Shown here one piece after another: positions 55,563-64,000 of a stretch of DNA of 64,000 nucleotides. Both the position numbers and the translations under genes were made by a program. The stretch is from Agriotes lineatus (lineage: Eukaryota > Arthropoda > Insecta > Coleoptera > Elateridae): assembly GCA_940337035.1 (NCBI GenBank), contig OW679195.1, positions 177,788,015 through 177,852,014 of the forward strand, in the 5' to 3' direction. Positions within the stretch are counted from its first letter, which is position 1, and every line of letters starts with the position of its first letter. Under the pieces are notes generated by a model that did no database searches, was not told the DNA's origin, and saw nothing but the letters and a program-made list of their open reading frames with translations.

Positions 55563-56560
55563 TATACACAGTGGGCCAAAAAAACCGGTACAAAATTTAA
55601 ATACTCGTATTTCCAATACTAATTAGTAAATTCAAATAATTCTTCGAAAAACGAAATGCTTCCACTTTGGAGAATAAAAATATATCTTATTTGCAATAAT
55701 ACAACGTTTCAATTCGATTTTATTTTACTTTAATAAAGGTCATGCAAAAACGGAAGTTTTTAATAGTCTCGTCGCTTTAATGTAAAATTAAATCTGTAAC
55801 AAAATTAGTAGGCAATGACTTTTGTTTTGTTTGGCCAATGTCAGTTTGTATCTGTGATTTTAGTTTTAATTGTTGCTTTAATTGAAGTCCTGGAGAAAAT
55901 TGTACGCTTAACTAAAGACCCAAATCGCTTTTGCGATTTGCCACTGGCGAAGGCGGTTACAAACTATTGTTGATAAAAATGGTGGAAGTATGGAACCTTA
56001 TTTGTAAATACCATATTTAATAACTATTAAGATATTTTTATTATTAGTATTGAATTGCCTTAAGTTTGAAATAATAAACTTTTCCAAAAAAGAACAGAAT
56101 TTTTTGTATAACTTTATTTAACCACGCACAACTTTGAATTAGCATTGCCACTTTGTAGTAAAAGTGCTTAACTTCCACCTAGAAAAATTGCGCTTTTCGA
56201 TGATATACTTATACGCCCGTATTCATAGTCGTTCGCCAGCGGATCGCCGGCGACTCGCCAGAGTTTCGTTATGAATAGTATGTTGGCGGCACTGTACGTC
56301 TATGTCAAATTCGAGGTTAGCAGGTTAGATTTTGTGTCAGTTTCTGTCAAAACTGACTGAAAACCTAACCTGATCACCTCGAATTTGACATAGACGTACA
56401 GTGCCGCCAACATACTATTCATAACGAAACTCCGGCGAGTCGCCGGCGATCCGCTGGCGAACGACTATGAATACGGGTGATAGTCATTTGAAAATATTAA
56501 TGACTTACGAATATACGAGGTTATAAAATCTGTACCGCTTTTTTTGGCCGACTGTGTATA
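55563..56560. mobile_element. Tc1/mariner-like non-autonomous element nested in the P-like element
   Basis: Ends TATACACAGTGGGCCAAAAA and TTTTTGGCCGACTGTGTATA form terminal repeats of about 28 bp (to CGGTACA/TGTACCG), flanked by TA. About 1 kb without recognisable transposase. Contains the palindrome at 56215-56477. Confidence 0.75.
56215..56477. repeat. Near-perfect 263-bp palindrome with the core module at its centre
   Basis: Outer arms CCCGTATTCATAGTCGTTCG...GTTATGAATAGTATG mirror each other with almost no mismatch and are unrelated to the outer arms at 3264, 10618 or 40541. The core carries TTGGCGGCACTG and CAGTGCCGCCAA; other copies have TTGGTGG, so both arms share the change. Confidence 0.92.
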
Positions 56561-57113
56561 TAGCAGGATATGTTGCCCATAAATATAGGGGAAATATAAT
56601 TTAGGTAAAGAAACGAGAAAAATCAATTTAAAAAATGTAACGGACAGCTGGGTGACATTTATCTTCCGAGGAAATTTATTATATCCATTTTATATCCTAT
56701 TGACTGTCACTATGGTCTTAGAAGCGGAATTTTATAAAATGCACGGTGATTCTTTGGCAAATGAAAAAAGAGTTGTTTAAAGTTTTATGTGAAAAAACAA
56801 TATTTTGCAACTCGATGCAAATGTGCAACAAGCGGTCCCTAAAGAGGTTATTTTATTATACCTGCATCAGAATCGCCATTTAAAGCACGCCTGAGCGTGC
56901 GAATACAGGCGATTAAAGCTCGCCGAGCTTTAAAGGTTGTCAAGGAAACGACTGAATGCAACAACGGACATGGACGCGACAACAACGTAAATAATTCTCG
57001 TAACTATAGTAGCAATATTATTATGCCCTCTCTATTTATCACGACAAAAATTATTTCTAAGTTTTTAGTGCGTAATTTATTTCCAGTATTGAAGGTATAA
57101 TAAAAAATAGCGT

Positions 57114-57232
57114 AAAGTATTCGTGGATAACTGGTCTTTAAAACACTTGCTGCATTTCGAGCACTCCGGCTACGCCGTCGTGCTCGAAAACTCGCGCGTG
57201 TTTTAAAGACCTTGTTATCCACTCATACTTTA
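57114..57232. repeat. Hairpin with CpG-rich apex
   Basis: TAAAGTATTCGTGGATAAC, GGTCTTTAAAACAC and TTTCGAGCA pair with TGCTCGAAA, GTGTTTTAAAGACC and GTTATCCACTCATACTTTA. The apex is CTCCGGCTACGCCGTCG. Confidence 0.85.
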
Positions 57233-58102
57233 ATATACTAATTTTTTGCTTGGTTAGGACAAGAACTTATATATTAGGTTACGAGATTTAATTAGCAAAA
57301 CTAGTTCAGAATATTGTCGTAGTAAACTAGATAATAAAATGCCCAAATAAAAAACTGTTGAAAATGTACTTTTTATATAAACCTGCTGTTTGTTTCTATC
57401 CTAGTCAATCATTTCTGATTTGCGTAGATTATGTTTACAACCCCCTGAAGTTAAAACTTTGCCGTAATTTTGTAGTTGATTATTTTTTTTATATCTATGT
57501 TACTGCTTTTAACGTAGTTTACAAGTACGAAGATTAAATCTGACTCGCAAGTGACGTCACAGTGTAAGAGAGAGATGGAAGTAGCATGCGCGCTGACACA
57601 CCGTGTTTAGGTGTATCGTGATCTTATCCTTAACTTCAAAAGTGACATATGTCCGACTTGCGCTTTTTGTTTTTAAGGGGTGAAACTACCCCTTCATGAA
57701 AAAATAGAAAAAATGCACGTTTAAGCATTTTATGGATTCACATCTTATTTAATTATGTAGAATAAAGCTTCTTTCGTGTTAGCGAACAGGATTTACGATG
57801 TATTCAAAATTGTCAACCCGTAAATTAATAAAAAAAATAAACGAAAATATTTTTTGCCTTTTTTAATTCTCGCGTCTCTCGAATCTACATGTTGATGACT
57901 TTTACTGACTTCTAAATCGAAATTTTTTTCTAAACCTTCGATTATTTCTCTCGCCTCCTCCCTATTTTTTTAATTTTAGAAATATTCATATCATTTAAAT
58001 TAAATTATGACAAACAATTTATAAATGTACCTATTTCAAATATCTTAAATTATCTATTTTATTGTAATAATGTAATGATTTGTTAAAATACATGTCAATA
58101 TA

Positions 58103-58185
58103 TACCGGTGGTTGGTCATACCTCTGAACATAGGCAATTTACATGGCTTATCACGGTTATGCATATTCCTGCTCACAATTTTTAT
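58103..58185. mobile_element. Truncated copy of the 122-bp MITE
   Basis: TACCGGTGGTTGGTCATACC...CATGGCTTATCACGGTTATG...CTGCTCACAATTTTTATG is the reverse complement of 44685-44806 with the far terminal repeat missing. Confidence 0.75.
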
Positions 58186-58765
58186 GGGAAAAAAATGGTA
58201 GCGGTACTAAATTAAAGAGAATAATTTTCCGCATCGTTTAGTATTAAAAACTTATTGGATAATGTTAATTGTGCATAAAAATATTATTACCAAGTTGTTG
58301 CAAAAAAAATCTTCTTCAACGAGCCATAACACCCTTTTATTTTGGACCTAGAGCATTTATAAAAAAATCAATCTCTTTGTTTTTTTATAAACTCCATTAC
58401 AACTTATTTAATAGAACGCGAAGTTATCGAGTTATTCGCAAAAAACCGCCCAAAAACATGGATATTTATCACGAAAAAGTCTTCAATCGCGAATAACTCG
58501 AAAAATATCGATCTATCGAAAAAACTATATAGAACATTTTTGACTTAAAATTTCTTCCTCTATCTATTTTAGACGTAATTTTGAGTGAACATATTTCCAC
58601 TCCTGAGAAGAGGTGGCATCCATTCTCAGAGTAAAATCGCACATCGGCGCTATGTCACATTTGCTCCTTGAGCTATCCCCTAACTACTCACCAAATTTCA
58701 CGTCAATCGGTCAAGGTTCAAAGAATTCGGAGCAGAAAACCTTCAACGACTGTACTATCTACGGC

Positions 58766-59589
58766 GAATAAAACATAGACAACATTGGCAATATAACATG
58801 TTAAATTTAGAGAAAAAGTTCGAAAAAAAATTTCTAATCTCTATTATTATCTAAAAATTAGATCCTTTAATTTTTGCGACATGTTGTATTTCACTTATAA
58901 AGTTATCATATTTTTTTTGCAAACCTATAACCCAAGCCTATTAGAATTGCATACTTCATCTATACGCCGTACAAAATATGACACAATTCGTTAAAAATCA
59001 GTTAACCACATAAATATTTAACAACCGTTAAATACGTATTTAGACAGCTAAGCTGCCTTCGTCGGTAGCCTTGGAGAGAAACTAACACGACAAAGTTGGT
59101 CGAAGATACGCTCTTCGCCAAATTACCGGTGAAAGGCGATATGGCTTATTATTTTTAATCATTGTGATGACATCGTGGCTAAAATGTGGGGTAATATTAA
59201 TTGCTTATATAGCTTTCTGCATGAATATTTTTCCTTAGATATTAATTATATCTAAAGTTATACTGCCACATACTCTATTTGGTCTAGCACCCTCTTCTCC
59301 ATTTCTTCTTGCCTTCTCTTTTATTAAGTACTTGAAATAGTTTTTATCTAACTTTATGTGTGCAACATAATATAACGATATCAAATAATAGAAAACAAAT
59401 AGAAACTGATTCATAATAATTTATTATCGTCCCTATCGCAATTACGTTTTCTAAAAAAGCTTGTAGTACGCAATTCAAACAGATTTAAATAAAGGGTGGA
59501 TATAAAAAATAAAATTGGTGTATTAGCTTTATTAATGGGCGTTTACTTTTGACATTGATCTCTCAGTTAATTTTTGCGGTTTACATGTA
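58766..59589. other. AT-rich stretch, no gene seen
   Basis: No recognised coding or repeat feature. Confidence 0.4.
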
Positions 59590-60220
59590 TATTTTCAAAG
59601 TTGAAACATGGCTTTCACGAAACAACGGTCGTATTTTCGAAATAGTTTATTCAATTATGGTGAATGAGTTGGTAGCTGGTTTCAATAACTCTCGACAACG
59701 ATTTTCCGATGTCTGAAAAATTCTTCCCAGAATATCAGAATGTGGTATGCAGAAATATGTTTTCGGGAATCTCCTTTGCAGCTTTGTCCAAGTTCGTCAG
59801 GTCCGTCCAATATTTTTTTAATGGAAATTTTAACAATTTTAGTAAACCAACTGCTGAAGGCCAAACTTCAAAATTTGTACTTTTAACAAGATGAGGCAAC
59901 TTGCAACACATCAGACGAGAACATGAATTATTTATATCAACTTTATTACAATTCACTGATCATTATATTTGCGGTCTGATTAAAAATGTCCACTGTGGTC
60001 TCTCGACTTAATCATATTATATTATAACTTGTTCCCTCATCCTAAAAACACAATTTTCCAATGTCCAAAGCCTAAGAGTCAGATTTATCAAAGAATATAC
60101 TCCTGTAAGTAACCCCAGAATGTTTAAATAACACGAGAAAATGCGCTAATCTGTGTCGTGAACAAGAAGGTGACAGTTCCAGCAATTTCTGAAGTTTGTT
60201 GAATTTCATTTTTTGTAATT
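59590..60220 (+). pseudogene. Possible mariner-like transposase remnant
   Basis: Weak and scattered. MAFTKQRSYF near 59608 and NYGE-x-VGSWFQ near 59655 resemble the N-terminal start of an insect Tc/mariner-type transposase. Near 59955-60000 THYICGLIKNV-type residues resemble the YxWGxLK block after the third acidic residue. NNTRKCANLCREQEGDSS near 60135-60185 resembles the C-terminus. All in different frames with stops. Could be chance. Confidence 0.3.
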
Positions 60221-61798
60221 AGGGAATAAAACTTAATTTTAATGTGTAATACAATAAATAAAACAAATTATATCGAACTAGGAGATACTGTTGTTGCATA
60301 AACTTTATTTGGTGTGCCAGGTTTGTCAGATAATTTCTATTAACGTTGATTGTCTTACCTAAGCTAAGACTCTCAATTTATTTCTCATAGCGTTTTCTTA
60401 TTTGAACCTCTTGGCATGCATGGTACAAAAAGCGACACATGTGATATATGTATAAGTGATCCCATTCAGTAAGTTTTGGCAGCGATAGTAATGAGAATAA
60501 TACTAATAGTAATGTTATAATAATAATTGCAGAAAATTTTTAAATTTATAAACATATTAGTTGTCAATTAATCGAGCCAGGGTAAATTCAAACCTTTGTT
60601 TACATAGTCTTCTACTGCTTAAAGCAACATTTCCAACAAAGGCAAAACTATTCCTTTACTACCGCCTTGGTTAGTATTTTGCAAGCAGGAATTATTTTTT
60701 TATAGAAAATCTGAACATTTATATTTTCTAATTAGTGTGCATTTTAAACAAATCTTGATGAATAGTAATAAATCAGTTGGCGTAGGCGATTTTAATTAAC
60801 TCTTAGAAACAGTTAGCACGAACGGGTTATTATGCGGTGTAATAAATTAATAAATTAACACCTAACCAATAATTAAGGATGCTATTATTGACTCTTCAAT
60901 TATCTGATACAGTGTTTTATTACTGATATTAGCTATTACGTCAAGTTCGACCTTTATATTAGCTACGCAATAATGATTTTAATTGAAAATGCCTAAAAGG
61001 AAAAATCTATATCTTGCATTTTATAATTATTGCTTTAGGTAACATAAGTATATTTTTCATAAAAAAGAATAATTGCAGCTTGCCGTGGTTGGCTCAGACT
61101 GCGTGTAAGGACGACATGAAACTGAATAGGAGTTACCCACAACTTCATGACTTCAACCGCGACACGATGAGTTTCAGCGACTGATAGGAGAGATTCCTGT
61201 TAATATGCTGATATGCAGAACATCTATGAATACGGTTCTAACCAAGTATCCGCAAATCTTCTGAGGACATGGTATAGGCACACATGTTAACATGGTCCCT
61301 GGACTTCACCTCTGCAAGATTAAAATTATTAAAAATTGAACGTCATTGCCAAGCAATTTACTGGAGGTTGGTCGCATTTCCGTTCCATTAAAAAGCTAAC
61401 TTTTCGTTGTTCATTTTTAATTTGAATTTTGTATTCTTTGATAACGAGGACACATTGTTTCTCGAAACGTTCGATTTTGTAATAATTTGAATTTTGCAGG
61501 GTGGAGAAATACCAAATAAGCAGCATCAATTATATCACGTCACAAAAATGTTTCAGGAATTATCGTTCATTTTACTACAAATGAATATTTCTTGTAAACT
61601 ACGCGGGCATGACATATACATATTATGTTTCTAGTATTTTTCAAACAGAATACATTTAATAAACATGGAAGTTCAAGTATTTTCTACAATTTCTTTGGTA
61701 GCTTTGTAAATTAAAGGGAGTATACCTCAAAACTGTATAGTCAACCGGCCTTTATAAATTTTAGTTGTTATTGAAAATTATATAAGAACCTTTTAATA
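60221..61798. other. AT-rich stretch, no gene seen
   Basis: No recognised coding or repeat feature. A slightly less AT-rich patch at 61080-61200 shows nothing assignable. Confidence 0.4.
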
Positions 61799-62485
61799 AA
61801 AATCTGGTGTGATACACGCACACAACTTCCTTTTACAGTGATCTTATAATTAGCCAAAAATTTGATTTTAAATTTGTAAGCATTTGTCAAAAATTTTCGA
61901 AAATTACAAATTCTGCCAAAACGGTACAAAATAGAGCGTTAGTTGAACAGACAAATTGTCTCTATAATTTTAAGCTGAATTCAAAAATGTAATAATATAC
62001 CGGGTGTTCTATTAAAAACGGGAGTTAACAAAAAAAATTGAAAAAAAACAAAAGAAACACATTTTAGAAGTATTCAAATGGAAAATCACCTATCTCACAT
62101 CAATACACATTCAAAGTGTAATAAAAATGTGAAGTTTAAAAAAATCGTTAGAGCCGTTTTTGAAAAAATCGAAAAAAACTGAAAAATCACAAGAGTAGCC
62201 TAAACACCTACTTCCGGTTATGCGATTTTCTTCAAAAGCTTGCTGTCGCATCTACATAGTACACAAAACTTATATATGAAGTTTCAACGTCACACCTCTT
62301 TTAGTTTTTGAGATATTCTGTTCGCAGACAGACAGACACACACACAGACACACAGACAGACCAATGAAAAAAAATATGTTTTTTGGGATCAGGGGACTCT
62401 AAAACGTGAAGATCTGTTGAAAATTCAATTTTGAATTTTTGGGGTGAATCCAATACTTTCTTTATAGTAAAAGGAAGTAAAAAAC
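61799..62485 (-). repeat. Dispersed repeat family A, copy 6
   Basis: Reverse orientation, full length: AAAATCTGGTGTGATACACG to the hairpin ACTTTCTTTATAGTAAAAGG. Contains the CAGA/CACA tract at 62330-62360. Confidence 0.9.
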
Positions 62486-62596
62486 TTACGAATGTTATTC
62501 TGTATTTTAAGTAATTATAAGCAATCTAACATTTACATAATGCGCTTTTAATTATATTTTGAGGACGTCAGTAGAGTACTTAGGGGGATTCTGGCG

Positions 62597-62750
62597 CACT
62601 TCCGGTGGTTTGAAACTTGGCTAAGTGTCACGTGGCGAGGTCATTGGCCTCTGGTTTGAAACTTGGCTAAGTCTAGCCGAAGGTCACGGGCCTAGCCTAG
62701 GGCAAGATCATGGACCTAGCCTAGGTCAAGGTCACGGGCCACTTCCGGGA
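62597..62750. repeat. GC-richer tandem repeats
   Basis: Two direct copies of GGTTTGAAACTTGGCTAAGT (62607 and 62653) are followed by about three units of a ~24-bp repeat (AAGGTCACGGGCCTAGCCTA, CAAGATCATGGACCTAGCCT, CAAGGTCACGGGCC). GCACTTCCGG and CCACTTCCGG bracket the whole. Confidence 0.75.
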
Positions 62751-62769
62751 ATTTTTTGGGCTAAAAGTG

Positions 62770-62960
62770 TAGTTTTTGAAATGTTTACAAGATTTATCAA
62801 AAATTTCCCACGCTCGAGCGTCTGGAGGATTCTCTTTTGTATTGATTTCTTCTGCAACACTTTGTATTTGTTCGGTAACAGGTTTAAAAAATTTACCGAG
62901 GAGCTGTTGTTGCACCAACTTACCCTCCTTAAGAGCTCGAACTTTCTGTCTTATAAAATT
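62770..62960 (-). pseudogene. Unrecognised coding-like fragment
   Basis: An open minus-strand frame reads RALKEGKLVQQQLLGKFFKP, then VTEQIQSVAEEI and ENPPDARAWEIFDK. The charged, amphipathic character and long open frame in AT-rich DNA look protein-like, and the KEGK...QLL-x-KFFKPVTE arrangement reminds me of proteins linked to large DNA transposons in arthropods, but I cannot name it. No start, stops upstream. It may be a fragment of an element or chance. Confidence 0.25.
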
Positions 62961-63325
62961 TTGAGATTAGAACGTGAATGTGTGAAAAAAATCGTATATG
63001 ATTTATGGTGATGTCCGCCTGCCCATCTGTTAAATGTTTGCATTATGAGCCAACAGTCTGCGTCATACAAATCATATAAATGAAATTGTTAGTATAATAG
63101 AAGAGTTAAAAGAGGCAGGAATAATTGAATAAATCCAGTTCGGAAACAGCACGAAGAGATCCTCCTCCACACAGAGATGACAACAACACCTCTACCACAA
63201 TAATTGACTAGTGTATAATATATATTTGTAATAATTTTATACATGTACATTAGACAAATAAAATACAATTATATTTACAATTGTCGTTTTATTACACCGT
63301 CGTGCCCATAAAACCGTTACAGGAA
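62961..63325. other. No clear gene; possible retroelement trace
   Basis: At about 63090-63130 one frame reads IIEELKEAGIIE before a stop, reminiscent of the start of a Ty3/gypsy-type reverse transcriptase. AATAAA occurs at 63255. Too short to call. Confidence 0.25.
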
Positions 63326-63361
63326 CAGCTGTCTACCTGTCTAGCTGTCTATCTGTCTGCC

Positions 63362-63394
<33 letters not shown>

Positions 63395-63401
63395 GCCTAC
63401 C

Positions 63402-63438
<37 letters not shown>

Positions 63439-63468
63439 GCCTGTCGGTCTGCCTGTCTGTCTGTCTAC
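63326..63468. repeat. (CTGT)n microsatellite
   Basis: About 140 bp of CTGT units with scattered ACCT, AGCT and GCCT variants. The Cys/Leu/Ser-rich ORF over it is an artefact. Confidence 0.95.
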
Positions 63469-63539
63469 CAAATTTATAGACACTGATAATGGAGGTCATT
63501 AACCACATCTGGTGTAAATTTCTCAGACAAAGACCCCAT

Positions 63540-64000
63540 ATATTTTAGCAACCTTGTACACTCCCAGATTTTCCCATCAAAAACACTGATTATAATTTGA
63601 ATTTCCCGCCAAAACCTACGCAGAATTTGAATTTTCCGCCAAACCATCGCGCAGACCTCCGCGCAGACTACCGCGCAGACCTACGCAGAAATCTCAAACA
63701 ACCGGTTTATTTTTAGCAATCTTGCACATTCCCAGACGATGACTCACATCCGCAGGTCTAGACAGGTCTGACAAAATGTTTTTAAACAAGTTTGAGATTT
63801 TCTCTTATACATCTGATTTTTAACCCATCTAGATAAGTTTTTATTCGGCAAAATTATACTGTCCCTCACCATTGGGTATAGCAACCTTATTAACTAGAGT
63901 ATTTTTTACTAATATATTGCAGTGATCTAATAGCTTTTACTTGGCTTATTTTATGTAATTCTTATTCTCTGGGTTTTATTTTAAAATTTTGATATCTTAC
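63540..64000. repeat. Short direct repeats at the right edge
   Basis: About four units of a 13-bp repeat (CCGCGCAGACCTA type) at 63640-63690, bracketed by two direct copies of TTAGCAACCTTGTACACTCC/TTAGCAATCTTGCACATTCC (63546 and 63713). The rest, to 64000, is AT-rich with nothing assigned. Confidence 0.6.

Larger units (their letters stand above)
54420..58765 (+). mobile_element. P-element-like DNA transposon remnant, heavily interrupted
   Basis: Inverted flanks: CTCCGAATTCTTTGAACCTT at 54470 mirrors 58700-58720, and GATACACCTAAACACGGTATG near 54527 mirrors 57600-57625. The right side contains about 1 kb of extra sequence (57640-58680). The coding region (54690-55550) is P-element/THAP9-like. 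A Tc1/mariner-like element (55563-56560) and other hairpins lie inside. Confidence 0.65.

Noticed and set aside
63281..63502. Cys/Leu/Ser-rich ORF, and similar ones at 3723-3911 and 25297-25479
   Set aside because: Translation of CTGT/GTGT or CAGA/CA microsatellites within repeats.

Overview
The window is a repeat-dense, AT-rich piece of an animal nuclear genome, most probably an insect. The reasons are an EFR3/stmA-type gene with short introns and GT-AG junctions, eukaryotic tRNA genes, and remnants of BEL/Pao, Penelope-like, Tc1/mariner-like, P-element-like, MULE and tRNA-derived SINE elements, a mix typical of insects. I cannot name the species from sequence alone.

Ordinary genes are few. 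At the left edge the first three coding exons of an EFR3 homologue (plasma-membrane scaffold for the PI4-kinase III alpha complex) run on the minus strand (2516 down to 88), and the gene continues off the left end. The exon phases match at both junctions. Three intact tRNA genes follow: tRNA-Lys(CTT) at 35383-35455 (-) and two identical tRNA-Arg(ACG) at 36091-36163 and 50493-50565 (+). I support no other host protein gene.

Region by region: 3.2-18 kb is a mosaic of fold-back elements, MITEs and SINEs, including a 1.4-kb composite palindrome and two inverted arms about 9 kb apart. At 18-24.4 kb is a complete but dead BEL/Pao retrotransposon (minus strand, two LTRs, 5-bp target duplication). 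At 24.8-32 kb are three copies of a ~650-bp dispersed repeat plus two transposase remnants. At 33.7-45.4 kb lie a small phrase-array fold-back, the tRNA genes, a PIF/Harbinger-type MITE doublet and a 5.2-kb Foldback-like MULE (1.39-kb inverted arms built largely of tandem phrases, 8-bp target duplication) inserted in one arm of another inverted-repeat element. At 47.7-54 kb are further nested MITEs and a Penelope-like element with direct pseudo-LTRs. At 54.4-58.8 kb is a P-element-like transposon remnant carrying a Tc1/mariner-like insertion that itself carries a near-perfect palindrome. The right end holds one more copy of the dispersed repeat and simple repeats.

The most unusual theme is recursive palindromy. 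One ~130-bp palindromic module occurs about eight times, and at least three copies sit at the centre of longer palindromes whose outer arms are unrelated between copies. In several copies the two arms share private variants. A second theme is elements whose ends are short phrases repeated in tandem (three unrelated phrases). A third is a set of hairpins whose apex is a CpG-rich loop. No coherent multi-gene system beyond transposable elements is visible.
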